Shown piece after piece: positions 54,429 through 64,000 of a stretch of 64,000 bases of DNA. Each line of letters opens with the position of its first letter. Position 1 is the first letter of the stretch. Position numbers and translations under genes: made by a program. Location of the stretch: NCBI GenBank assembly GCA_033557465.1, contig CM066033.1:1241441523-1241505522 (forward strand), in the 5' to 3' direction. Source of the stretch: Ichthyophis bannanicus (taxonomy: Eukaryota; Chordata; Amphibia; Gymnophiona; Ichthyophiidae). Under the pieces are notes generated by a model that saw only the letters and a program-made list of their open reading frames with translations, searched no databases and was not told the origin of the DNA.

Positions 54429-55690
54429 ATTGCACATGTTTATGGTGCCTGTGCTCTGTAGGGTAAAATATAGGCGTTTCAGGGATGTTTATGTTATCTG
54501 CAATAAAAGTTCCGTCTTTATTACCATGGTTTAGTACTGGGTAAAATATGGGGACTAGGTTGGCAGGAGCCACAGCTGGGACTTGAACTTGTGACCTTCT
54601 GCTCCTGAACACACTGGCTGTGTGTACTGCACCATACTGTTGCCACAGGGACAGTTCATTCCCTGGGGATACCATAACTGTTCATCAGACAGACCCTGTC
54701 TGTTGCAGTGCATGGCACCCACCTAAATGGGGCTAGGCCATGGTCTGCTGTGGGCAGATGCCACTGCCCCCTCTGCCACCAACACCCCTCCGCAACCATG
54801 CTGCCATTCCATTATGTCAGTGGTACTGGTGGTGCGCAGTCCCAGGCCATCCAGTGTGCCAGTAGGCGGCTGCCTATGGTGTGGGTTCTCGGGTAGGGGT
54901 GCCTACATGGACATGCACGCTTCCCCCCAGCACCGCCTGCCAATGTTCTGTGCCCTTGGGGGTACCTGCTGGGTACTATCCCCTATGACACTGTGAGAAA
55001 CACACTCGTGTCCATGTTGGGCCCTCATCAGTTGCTGTCTGGCTGCTGTACAGTTTCAGCATTCCTATGTGCCATCTCGGCATCTCTCTAGTCCGCACTG
55101 TGCCCCAGCTGCACCACAGCATGTGCCGCCTGCAGCCCTCTGTATCCCATTTTCCAGCATCTGTACAGTTGCCCTTTCTGACATGCCCACCCTGCTGTTG
55201 CCACACATGTGCACGCCATAAGAAACATGTCCAATAAAAAGGGAAAACCCTGATCAGCGCTATTTCAATGTGGGATCATTCACCTTGTAGGGGGACAGAG
55301 CATAGACCCTTCCAAAAATGATATCTTTTTTTTTGGAGCTTTCTCAGCAGTGTTTTTTTATTTTTCACATTAATATCACTATTGGACAGCTTGGTTATGG
55401 TGATTTTAAATTTTGTTCAGGTCATTTACCATGTTTATTTGCCCTTTTGTTCCGTGCACATGTATCACAACTATCACTTTTTTTTTTGTTTCCCTGGCTT
55501 TGCTGTACATTGCTGATGGAAATGGTTTCTCTTTCCTGCAAATGTGCCTTAACGCGAGTGTTTCACTGGTGTTAGTGATCAGACCCCGATTCCACAGTGT
55601 TAGTGTGCCTGGAGCCTCTCCCCTCCCACTCTTCACCCATTGACCCCTTCTCTCTGCCCTCTGGGAAGCCTTCCTCCGCCCTTCAGCGCC
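54429..55690. other. No gene recognised; possible tRNA-like segment
   Basis: On the minus strand at 54560-54640 there is a good B-box-like AAGTTCAAGTCCCAGC with a weak A-box-like region upstream, perhaps an old tRNA-derived SINE. The rest has no recognised feature. Confidence 0.3.
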
Positions 55691-55830
55691 GGATTTCACG
55701 GCGTTAGGGTGCCTTAACGCCGCAGGCGCGTTATCGCGCGATAAGTGACGTTATCGCACGATAATGCACCTTCATCGCGTGCTAATTCCACTGCTGCGAC
55801 GTTGGTACCCTTTAGTAAACATACCCCTTA

Positions 55831-56389
55831 GTACTCCTTAGACTGGATGTCTGGCTTGCACCAGTGAAGTCTAGTCCCTGGTACCCCAGTTCTAGTTTTT
55901 GGGGAATGGAGAAGGGATGCTCTTTAATTGCCCCACTCACTTCACTGAAGGATATCATGTCTGGCTGTTTCTTCAGTCTTTAGACTTCTGAGTCTCTTCT
56001 ACTACTTCCAGGGCTGGCACAAGGATTAGAGGTGCCCAAGGTGGGCCCCTCCATTCTGTCGCTCCACCCATTGGCACCGTGCCCCCATTGCTGCCACTGC
56101 TGTCCCTCTCCAGGGCTTGTAACAGTGGCAATAATTCAGAATTCATGAGGCAGCACTTACTTTAAGTCACGGGCGCTGCCTCATGGTTTCTGCCCACGGC
56201 TTCTTCTGCCTCCCTCTGACGCACAATTCTGATTTGAAGTGTGTAGCACACAAGGGCATGAACTAGAGACAGCAAAGCCTTCATCTCAAGGAATGGTCTA
56301 GTAGATCTTATCAAATTTAGTGAATGGAAACACACCTTAGTAACAGAAGAAATCTGATGCATTATCTGCAAAGTAAAAGCCACTTATTC
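55831..56389. other. No gene seen
   Basis: Unassigned. The part at 56010-56100 (GGGCTGGCACAAGGATTAGA) resembles the start of a hAT-type terminal region, but no partner end was found. Confidence 0.3.
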
Positions 56390-56905
56390 CATGGGTTTGT
56401 ACAACTAGTGGCAAGGAACTAAGAAATAGTCTAAATAGTATAGGAGCCAAGAGAGAGCCCTGAGGGACTCCACAGGTCAGAAGATAAAGTGATGAGGTGG
56501 TGGAATTAACTTTCACATAGAACTTCCTGTCCTTGAGATAAGAGATAAACCATGTGAGTAAAGTTCCATGAAGTCTTATCTATTAAGCGCTTAAGCAGAA
56601 AGTTGTGATCAGTGAAATCAAAGGCCATAGAGAGATCTAGTAATACAATGATGGCGATGTTTCCTCTGTCAAGATTTTCTCTGATTTCACTTATGAGGGC
56701 TATTAACAGTCTTTCAGTGCTATGGTGTCAATGAAATCCCCACTGTCAAGGATGTAGAACATTTGTTTTTCAATGAAGTCAGATAATTGACAAAAAAATG
56801 CTCTTTCAGTTAACTGGAAAAGTAAGGGCAAATTAGAAATAGGTCTTTAATTAGAAATATCATCAGGTTTCACTGAAGTATCTTTCAGGATGGGACAAGT
56901 ACTAG
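56390..56905 (-). mobile_element. L2-type RT fragment, decayed
   Basis: Minus-strand pieces read IIVLLDLSMAFDFTDH (about 56605-56655, catalytic Asp block) and LTCGVPQGSLLAPILFRLF (about 56425-56485). They are separated by a frameshift. No intact domain remains. 56906-57320 shows nothing recognisable. Confidence 0.7.
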
Positions 56906-57496
56906 CCATCTTCCTAAGAGGTGGAGCCATGCCTCCTGTTAAGCTGTTAATCAGGATCTACAAGAAGGGAGAGATATAAAGCTCTACAGAAGGATGAGTG
57001 ATGAAGCTCTTCACAGGTCATGAGAGATCCAAATTTTAGAACCTATACAGTAAACAAAAATTATGTGTTGGATATTAAAAGGGGTTTAAACATTTAGTGG
57101 CAGGTAACTCCATCCATTGAGGTGATGTTAGGTGATCCTGTGCTAATGCAGTTAGCATGCAGTGTGAACCCTGCCGTTTCTCTGCCCCTACCACAAGCAC
57201 TCAAGATCCCAATGTGAGTTAGACAGCACAGGAATCATCTCATGCTAACTGTCATGGCCCTGTGCTAGCTGGCAGCGCATGTCCAAAAGTGCATTTGGCA
57301 CACTAGAACTCATGTATTCAGCTAAGAACATAAGAACATAAGATATGCCATACTGGGTCAGACCAAGGTCCATCAAGCCCAGTATCCTGTTTCCAACAGT
57401 GGCCAATCTAGGTCATATGTACCTAGCAGTTTCCCCAAAAGACACAGGTTCCACAATGCTTGTACTGGGTAAAGCATTGATATCCTGAGTCCCTTC

Positions 57497-59430
57497 TTAA
57501 TAATGGTTTATGGACCTTTCCTCCAGGAACTTGTCCAAACCTTTTTTAAACCCAGCTACACTAACAGCCTTTAAAACATCCTCTGGTAACAAATTCCAGA
57601 GTTTGATTATACGTTGAGTGGAAAAATATTTTCTTTTATTAGTCTTAAATAGTTTTCCCTGTAGCTTCATTGCATGTCCCCTAGTCTTTCTATATTCTGA
57701 TAACGTAAACAATCGATCTACGTTTACCCGTTCCACTCCGTTCATTAATTTATAGACTTCTATCATATCTCCCTTCAGCCGTATTTTTTCCAGATTAAAG
57801 AGCCCTAACCTTTTTAGCCTTTCTTCATAGGAGTATCCTTCCATCCCCTTTACCATTTTGGTGGCTCTTTTCTGAACCTTTTCCAATAACGCTATATCCT
57901 TTTTAAGATACGGCGACCAGAATTGCACACAATATTCAAGCTGCGGTCTCACCATGGAACGATATAAAGGCATTATAATATCTTTTGTTTTATTTTCAAT
58001 TCCTTTCCTTATGATATCTAGCATTCTATTTGCTCTCTTGGCTGCCGCTGCACACTGGGCCGAGGGTTTTAACATGTTATCCACAATGACGCCTAAATCT
58101 TTTTCCTGGGTGGTGATTCCTAATGTGGAACTTGCATCATGTAACCATAGTTTGGGTTGTTCTTCCCTAGATGCATAAATTTGCACTTGTCCACATTAAA
58201 TTTCATCTGCCATTTTGATTCCCAGTCTTCCAATTTATCAAGACCCTCTTGCAATTTTCCACAATCCTCTTGGGTTTTAACAACTTTAAAAAGTTTTGTG
58301 TCATCTGCAAATTTGATCACCTCACTTGTTATTCCCCTTTCCAGGTCATTTATGAAAATGTCAAAAAGCAGCGGGCCCAGCACAGATCCCTGGGGTACAC
58401 TACTATTCACCTTTCTCCATTGGGAAAATTGGCCATTTAGCCCTACCCTCTGCTTTCTATCTTTTAACCAGTTCCTGATCCACAATAGTACACTGCCTCC
58501 TATCCCATGACTCTTTAGTTTTGCCAAAAGACTCTGATGAGGGACCTTGTCAAAGGCTTTCTGAAAGTCCAGATACATTATATCAACCGACTCACCTTTG
58601 TCCACCTGTTTATTCACACCTTCAAAAAAACATAACAGATTAGTAAGACAAGATCTTCCTTGTCTAAAGGCATGTTAGCTGTCTCCAATTAGGCCATGAC
58701 TATCTACATGCTGAGTAATTTTGTTCTTTATGATGGTTTCCACCATTTTTCCTGGTACTGACGTCAGGCTCACCGGTCTGTAGTTTCCCGGATCACCCCT
58801 GGAACCCTTTTTAAAAATTGGCATTACATTGGCGATCCTCCAATCTTCAGGTATTACAGATGATTTTAATGAAAGTTCACAGATTACTAATAGCAGGTCT
58901 GCAATTTCATATTTCAGTTCTTTCAACACCCTTGGATGTATACCATCCGGCCCAGGTGATTTGCTACTCTTCAGTTTATCTAATAATTGTAATACATCTT
59001 CCCAATGTATCGATATTTCCTTCAATATTTCTGCACCTTTAAATACCACTTCAGTCATTGGTAATATCCCTACAGCTTCCTCAGTAAAGACCGAAGCAAA
59101 GAATTCATTCAGCCTCTCCGCTATCGCCTTGTCGCCTCTTAGTGCCCCTTTAACCCCTCTATCATCTAATGGACCAACTGACTCTCTCACAGGTTTCTGC
59201 TACGAATGTACTTGAAAAAGTCTTTATTTCATGTTTTTGCTTCCGCGGCAAGCTTCTTCTCAAATTCTCCCTTTGCTTGCCTTATCAATGCCTTGCATTT
59301 GACTTGCCAGTGCTTGTGCTGTTTCCAGATTTCGTCATTTGGCTCTTTTTTCCACTTCCTGAAAGATGCTTTTTTGGCAACAACAGCCTCTCTGACCTCA
59401 CCTTTAAACCATGCTGGCAGTTTTTTGGAC
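57497..59430 (-). pseudogene. CR1-A ORF2, reverse transcriptase part
   Basis: Frames 58675-59190, 58120-58617 and 57497-58186 together encode the RT: SKSPGPDGIHPRVLKELKYE, GNYRPVSLTSVPGKMVETII, IMYLDFQKAFDKVPHQSLL (catalytic Asp), SVPQGSVLGPLLFDIFINDL, IKFADDTKLFKVVKTQEDCG (catalytic pair, near 58300), EKDLGVIVDNMLKPSAQCAA, RPQLEYCVQFWSPYLKKDI and the C-terminal KLWNLLPEDVLKAVSVAGFK. Frame changes at about 58675 and 58130 break it. Catalytic residues are preserved. From 59191 to 59430 the pre-RT linker (for example ACKFEKKLA-type and WKQHKHWQ-type segments) is present up to the retroposon junction. Confidence 0.85.
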
Positions 59431-59652
59431 TTCCTTCCACTTTTCTTTTCTTTTTTTTAATTTTTATTTAAGCTTTCTTGAATACATTTATAAGCAACAT
59501 GTTCAAAATACACATACCAAAATGATTCAAGCAAAAAAGTAACACATCAAAACCCACATCAAGGAAAAGCGATTTCAATTTGAAGCAAATCAAAGTTATA
59601 TAGGAAAACAGGAGCAATAAGCTCCACAATGGGGAACATTTATCTCAACACC

Positions 59653-60761
59653 CTAAGCCTCAGCAACATCCTTTTCAGACAAAAATAATTTTAATTGAGA
59701 AACATCCGTATAAACAAATGTTTGTCCCTCAAAAGTAAGTATACAACGACAGGGAAATTTTAAGAAGAAAGAAGCCCCCAACGCCACTACCCGATCTTTC
59801 AATGCCAGAAAAAGCTTACGCCTAATCTGGGTAGCCCTGCCAACATCCGGAAAAACTTGAATTTTTTGGCCACAAAATGAGATTTCTCGGTATTTGAAAT
59901 AAGCCCGCAGGACAAGTAATTTAATGGACTCAGAACCAAAGGTCACCACAAGAGTAGTGTGTTTGGAGATGACATCCGCAGAATCTTCAAGAAAAGCAGT
60001 AAGGTCCTGCCCTACCGAGAAATCTAACTCAGGAGAAAGATCCTTATCCTTACCTGAAGGAAAAGATCTTGGAGAAAGATAGTACATATTGATAATGTCT
60101 AGATAGTACATATGGATAATGTCTAAGTTCCCCTCTAACTTTAACACTTCAGTAAAATATTTCAACAAAATATCAGAAAATAACAAATGTGTTACAGGAA
60201 AATTCAGGAAACGCAATATTTGGCCCGCAACTGGTTCTCAAGCACCTCTAACCGATAGGAAAAAGCTAAGGAATCTCGCATTAAAGCGGTATCATTGTCA
60301 GAACAAGACTGTAACTGAGAATCAGTACGGGCCAAAACCTTAGCGAAAGAGTTTAATTGTTTATCAGTAGACTGCATTTTACCAACAACATCATAAGTAA
60401 ACTGACAGAGGGAAAACACTGTAGAGGACAATCTCCTATCAATATTATGAATAGCAGACCAAATATCCATAAGAGTTATTTCCCCAACCTGGGCAGTAGA
60501 AGCCAAAGCATCTGATACAACCGGGGACACAGGCTTAGGGATTGGAGGACAAACTTCTGGGGACAAATCCAAAAGAGTAGACGAAAAAGGAGGCTGAGGA
60601 AACGGCGGTGGTAACCGAGAATGGGAGCTCAAAGAAGCCCCTTCAGGTGACGATACAGCAGGCAACAGGGAAGTCAAATGTTTGTCCATGGAACCCACCA
60701 TCTTACCTCCTTGCTCCTTAGTTCCAGATTTTGCAGTTAATTTTATTTTCCTTCTACCCAT
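59653..60761 (-). pseudogene. L1 ORF1-like gene of retroposon copy B
   Basis: Two overlapping frames (60204-60761 and 59653-60216) give one ORF1-like protein with a single frameshift at about 60210. Start MGRRKIKLTAKSG, then a Pro/Ser-rich region, a heptad-like stretch (IHNIDRRLSSTVFSLCQFTY to LEVLENQLRAKY), and a C-terminal domain with VFPDVGRATQIRRKLFLALK and FFLKFPCRCILTFEG. The same order and many identical positions occur in copy A (12502-13636). The C-terminal FPD...TQ.RRK pattern is that of L1 ORF1p. A 24-bp direct duplication (CTAGATAGTACATAT-like) lies near 60082-60125. Likely an RNA-binding protein once; cis-use of foreign ORF2 is inferred. Confidence 0.72.
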
Positions 60762-60885
60762 GAAGACAAAACTCAGACCTCAGCTCCTCAGATGCGCTGA
60801 AGGGGCGCCAAAGGGGTGTATCCTGCCCCTTGAGACACGCTCCTTAGGACACGCCACGCAGGCCGCAACACGCAGCCACGTTAGG

Positions 60886-61216
60886 GAGCTTCCGGATGAT
60901 ACAAAGGCAGAGGGAGGGGTCCTTCACACCGGAGCCGTCCTCCATGTGCCTGCCCGATCACAGTAGTACCTCCAGACACCTGTTGCACTGCTCCCGCAGC
61001 TCCAAAAACAGCCGCATCGGCTCCCCCGATGAAAAATCACACTCCACACTCCTCCTGGAGCTCCCGGATGATACAGAGGCAGAGGGAGGGGTCCTTCACA
61101 CTGGAGCCATCCTCCGTGTGCCTGCCCGATCACAGCAGTACCTCCGGACACCTGTTGCTCTGCTCCCGCAGCTCCAAAAACAGCCGTGTCTGCTCCCCCA
61201 ATGAAAAATCACACTC
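60886..61216 (-). promoter_or_regulatory. Tandem 5' monomers of retroposon copy B
   Basis: GAGCTTCCGGATGATACAAA starts at 60886 and its copy GAGCTCCCGGATGATACAGA at 61058 (period 172 bp). Each contains GGAGGGGTCCTTCACAC and TGTGCCTGCCCGATCACAG. The second unit is cut at 61216 by the insertion boundary. The unit sequence is unrelated to the 141-bp monomer of copy A, as with the different monomer classes of mouse L1. Confidence 0.75.
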
Positions 61217-61225
61217 CCTTCCACT

Positions 61226-62225
61226 TTACTTAAAGCGTGGAATACAGCTGGCCTGGGCTTCCAAGATAGTATTTTTCAACAACACCCAAACTTGATGTAA
61301 GTCTTTAACCTTTGCAACTTCTCCTTTTAGTTTTTTCTTAACTATTTTCCTCATTTTATCATAGTCTCCCTTTTGAAAGTTAAAAGGTAGTACTGTGGAT
61401 TTCCTTACTATCCCTCCTCCACTAATTAAATCAAATGTGATCATGCTATGATCACTATTGCCAAGTGGCCCCAACACCCTTATGTCTTGCTAGATCTGGT
61501 GTACCACTAAGGACTAGGTCTAATATGGATTCCCCTCTGGTCAGTTCATGAACCAGCTGCTCCAAGAAGCAGTCATTTATTTCATCTAGGAACTTTATCT
61601 CCCTAGCATGTCCTGCCGTGACACTGACCCAGTTGATACTGGGGTAATTGAAATCACCCATTATTATTACTGTGCTGTAACTTTTGTTAGCTTCCTTGAT
61701 TTCTTTGAGCATTTTATCATCCATTTGTTTATTCTGGCCAGGCGGTCGATAGTACACCCCCACTGCCATCGCCTTCCCCTTTTAACATGGAATTTCAATC
61801 CATAGAGATTCTACAGCAAATTTTGTTTCCTGCAAAACTTTAATCCTTTCTGACTCAATGCCCTCTCTAACATAGAGCGCAACCCCTCCACCAATTTGAT
61901 CAGCTCTATCATTACGATAGAGTTTGTACCGAGGTATCACAGAGTCCCACTGGTTGTCCTCCTTCCACCATGTCTCTGATATTCCAATCATATCTAACCT
62001 CTCATTTAGTGCTATATATTCTAACTCTCCCATCTTATTTTTTAGACTTCTAGCATTTGCATACAAGCATTTCAGAGACTGTATTTTGTTCATATTAATT
62101 TGGCTATTGGTAGACATGGGTAATTTGGGATCTTTAAGCTCTGTCTGCTCCATACTCGAGGGCATTTGGGCTACTTTACTCTTTTTTGGAACCTCTCTGC
62201 TTTTACATTCTTCCGAACCATCCAC
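61226..62225 (-). pseudogene. CR1-A ORF2, endonuclease part
   Basis: Frames 61782-62225, 61455-61769 and 61226-61477 encode the AP-type endonuclease: YANARSLKNKMGELEYIALN, LDMIGISETWW (catalytic Glu), GGGVALYVREGI, VGVYYRPPGQN, IIMGDFNYPSINW (GDFN) and GPLGNSDHSMITF (NSDH with catalytic Asp/His). Two small frameshifts, at about 61775 and 61465, break it. The enzyme would nick target DNA for priming. It continues after the retroposon at 59430. Confidence 0.87.
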
Positions 62226-63155
62226 TCTTGGGTGACTGTTGGCTTTCCCCTATTATCTCCTTTTTAAAGGTTAATGCCAGCAGCCTGGTTCCATCCCGGT
62301 TAAGGTGAAGCCCATCCCTTCGGAAGAGCCCCTCCTTTCCCCAGAATGTTCCCCAGTTCCTAACAAATCCAAAACCCTCATCTCTGCACCATTGTCTCAT
62401 CCACGCATTGAGACTCCGGAGCTCTGCCTGCTATTGGGTCCTGCACGTGGAACGGGAGGCATTTTGGAGAATGCTACCCTGGAAGTGCTGGATTTCAACT
62501 TCCTACCTAAAAGCCTAAATTTAGCCTCCAGAACCTCCCTACCACATTTTCCTATCTCATTGGTACTGACATGTACCAAGACAGCAGACTCCTCCCCAGC
62601 ACTATCTAAGACCTTATGTAGGTGGCGCGTGAGGCCCACCACCTTCGCACCAGGCAGGCAGGTTACCAGGCGATCCTCACATCCACCAGCCACCCAGCGA
62701 TCTACATGCCTAATGATTGAATCACCAACTATAACGGCTGTCCTAACCCTTCCCTCATGGGCACATGGCCCTGGAGAAACTTCCTCGGTGCGAGAGGGTT
62801 TTACATCACCTGGTGGACAGGTCCTAGTTACAGGATCACTTCCTGCCACTCCAGGGTGATGCTCTCCTGTCACGTGACCTCTCTCCTCCATGGCAATAGG
62901 GATGCTGCCAGACTGGAGGTGGGACTTCAGGACTATATCCCTGTAGGTCTTGTCTATGTACCTCTCTGTCTTTCTTATGTTTTCCAAGTCTGCTACTCTA
63001 GCCTCTAGAGAATGGACTTGTTCCCTGAGAGCAAAGAGCTCCTTGCACCTAGTGCACACGTAAGACCTCTCACCAACCGGGAGAAAATCATACATGTGAC
63101 ACTCAAAGCAAAAGACTGGAAAGCCCCCATCTCGCTGCTGGACTGCTGTCTGCAT
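62203..63155 (-). pseudogene. CR1-A ORF1, Cys-motif plus SGNH esterase domain
   Basis: Frames 62397-63155 and 62203-62400 overlap and form one protein of about 310 residues. The start MQTAVQQRDGG is followed by a zinc-binding-type Cys motif (CFECHMYDFLPVGERSYVCT, then RCKELF) and a coiled-coil segment (LREQVHSLEARVADLENIRK). The esterase part has VGDSIIRHVD (the GDS nucleophile block) and HVSTNEIGK (block III, usually GTND). After the frameshift it has RDGLHLNRDGTRLL (D-x-x-H block V). This is the usual ORF1 of CR1 elements, an RNA/lipid-associated protein of unclear role. The frameshift at about 62400 and the altered block III suggest loss of function. Confidence 0.85.
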
Positions 63156-63250
63156 CTTAGTTTTAAGCTTGTTTTTAGATCTTTAAGTTCATTACTTACT
63201 ACGGGTTGCTATGGATATTTATACTAATAAAACTGTACTTAATACGTTTA

Positions 63251-63726
63251 ATATACCTTGTTCACCTGAAGCTTAATTAATCTCAGGTCCTTAGTGTATG
63301 ACTGATTTGTGTAACGAGCTTCACCTGAGAGCACCTCCTTTCCTTTAAGATGTGTAAGTACCTATAAAGCTACGATTATCCCAGGGGTGTGTGGGTGTTG
63401 AGGAGGAAGGGAGGGAAATAACACTTATTAAAAGAGGGCTGCTACACAGTACCCTGTCCTGTGCTGCTGAGGTAAGCTGTGACCAACTTCCTGGGTGATT
63501 AACAGTCCTTGCTTGGATAGAAGGAGTCTTTCAAAATGGCCTTTTGACCTGCCACCTGCTGTTAACATCTATTGAAAAGGTTTCACAGGTCTCTTGCCCC
63601 CTAGGTAGAAGGCCTCATTGTAAAGGTCTCTAGAAGACTTTATTTGTTGCCCAAAGAGTACTGACCCTGTTTTGCCTTTTATGCTAACTATATTCTGATT
63701 TGATTTAAATTACAGCTCTTTGCTGC
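63251..63726. other. No gene seen; possible CR1 5' UTR
   Basis: No coding signature. Because it lies directly upstream of CR1 ORF1 it may be 5' UTR of that element, but this cannot be confirmed inside the window. Confidence 0.35.
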
Positions 63727-63985
63727 TGCTAGGCTCTGACTTATTATGAAATTTAAACTACAAGCTCTGCTGGGTTCTAAATTTAACCAGAAAGCTCTCT
63801 TCTATGTTTTAAATTTAAACTAAAAGTACTTTGCTGATACTAGGCCCCGAGTGACTATTAAATTTAAACTACAAGCTCTCTGCTGGGTATGAAATGTAAC
63901 CAGAAAGTTCTCTTCTGTGTTTTAAATTAAAACTTCAACTGCTGCTACTAGGCCCTGACTGATTTAACAAAAAAACAGTGGGTTC
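63727..63985. repeat. About 110-bp tandem repeat at the window edge
   Basis: CTAGGCTCTGACT, CTAGGCCCCGAGTGA and CTAGGCCCTGACTGA start at 63729, 63840 and 63948 (periods 111 and 108 bp). Within units AAATTTAAACTACAAGCTCT and TAACCAGAAAGCTCTCTTCT recur. The array runs to the end of the window and may continue. Confidence 0.8.
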
Positions 63986-64000
63986 ACAGATTAATTAACT

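Larger units (their letters stand above)
51446..55827. mobile_element. Harbinger-like TIR element with nested MITEs
   Basis: Ends GGGGTATGTTTACTAAA (51446-51462) and its perfect complement at 55811-55827. The flanks are TTA on both sides (51443-51445 and 55828-55830), the 3-bp TWA duplication typical of PIF/Harbinger. Just inside both ends are CG-rich GCGATAA/TTATCGC motifs (51556-51590 and 55730-55765), familiar from Harbinger MITEs. I see no transposase, so it is non-autonomous. It contains an inverted tRNA-like pair (51655-52150) and two hAT-type MITEs with their own duplications. Confidence 0.75.
59444..61216 (-). mobile_element. ORF1-only L1-like retroposon, copy B
   Basis: Flanked by CCTTCCACTTT at 59433-59443 and 61217-61227, an 11-bp duplication of CR1 ORF2 sequence; the CR1 frame joins sensibly across it. 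On the minus strand: two 172-bp-period monomers (60886-61216), an ORF1-like region (59653-60761), a 3' UTR and a short A-rich tail (T-rich at 59444-59460). No ORF2 sequence is present between ORF1 and the tail. Confidence 0.85.
57324..63250 (-). mobile_element. Near-full-length CR1 LINE (CR1-A), split by ORF1-only retroposon B
   Basis: On the minus strand: 5' region (possibly including tandem repeats at 63.7 kb and beyond), ORF1 (62203-63155), ORF2 (57497-62225 with an insertion), 3' UTR and a terminal TTATGTTC repeat at 57324-57342. Without the 1.77-kb insertion the element is about 4.1 kb, close to complete CR1 length. It serves as the reference for the many CR1-A fragments in the window. 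Several frameshifts mark it as inactive. Confidence 0.9.

Noticed and set aside
54040..54675. 211-codon minus-strand frame
   Set aside because: It spans a palindromic MITE and has no recognised domain.
60682..61295. Plus-strand frames over the 5' monomers
   Set aside because: Their peptide repetition is produced by the 172-bp tandem DNA repeat on the strand opposite to the element.

Overview
The window is eukaryotic, AT-rich repetitive DNA from a vertebrate genome, with no operons, bacterial genes or CRISPR. I could not find one convincing multi-exon host gene: nearly everything recognisable is a transposable element or its remains. The mix (CR1, L2, Tx1/L1-type and RTE/BovB-type LINEs, Penelope-like elements, hAT- and Harbinger-like DNA elements, tRNA-derived SINEs) points to an ectothermic tetrapod. 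The very abundant CR1 with an 8-bp TTATGTTC-type 3' tail makes me favour an amphibian such as a caecilian; this is inference from memory of similar genomes.

Layout. 1-7.8 kb: LINE scraps, an RTE fragment, a CA microsatellite and unassigned DNA. 7.85-14.45 kb: a nested stack in which a small TIR element is split by an L2-type 3' end and an ORF1-only L1-like retroposon, itself split by an RTE and by an L1. 14.85-16.09 kb: an uncharacterised 311-codon ORF ending at a polypurine tract and a TG...CA LTR-like block. 16.2-23.87 kb: a full-length L1 (16-bp target duplication) whose ORF2 is broken only by a nested L2. 24-27.4 kb: SINEs, CR1 pieces and hAT-like copy 1. 27.4-29 kb: a decayed Penelope-like RT. 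31.1-37.7 kb: a CR1 split by a 5.4-kb near-palindrome made of two inverted copies of an unnamed transposase-like gene. 38.3-42.6 and 44.3-48.3 kb: hAT-like copies 2 and 3 with internal minisatellites; copy 2 holds two L2s, copy 3 holds a Penelope-like element. 51.4-55.8 kb: a Harbinger-like TIR element holding two MITEs and an inverted tRNA-like pair. 56.4 kb to the end: an L2 scrap, then a near-full CR1 interrupted by a second ORF1-only retroposon.

The elements form a readable insertion history, because many boundaries are marked by target-site duplications: 16 bp for both L1s, 15 bp for the Penelope, 11 bp for the ORF1-only element, 8 bp for hAT-like copies and MITEs, TTA for the Harbinger-like element. 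Possible partnerships are an RTE whose 3' end is shared by a SINE, and an L1 machinery that could move the ORF1-only retroposons. The strongest candidate for an undescribed system is the palindromic twin transposon at 31861-37264.
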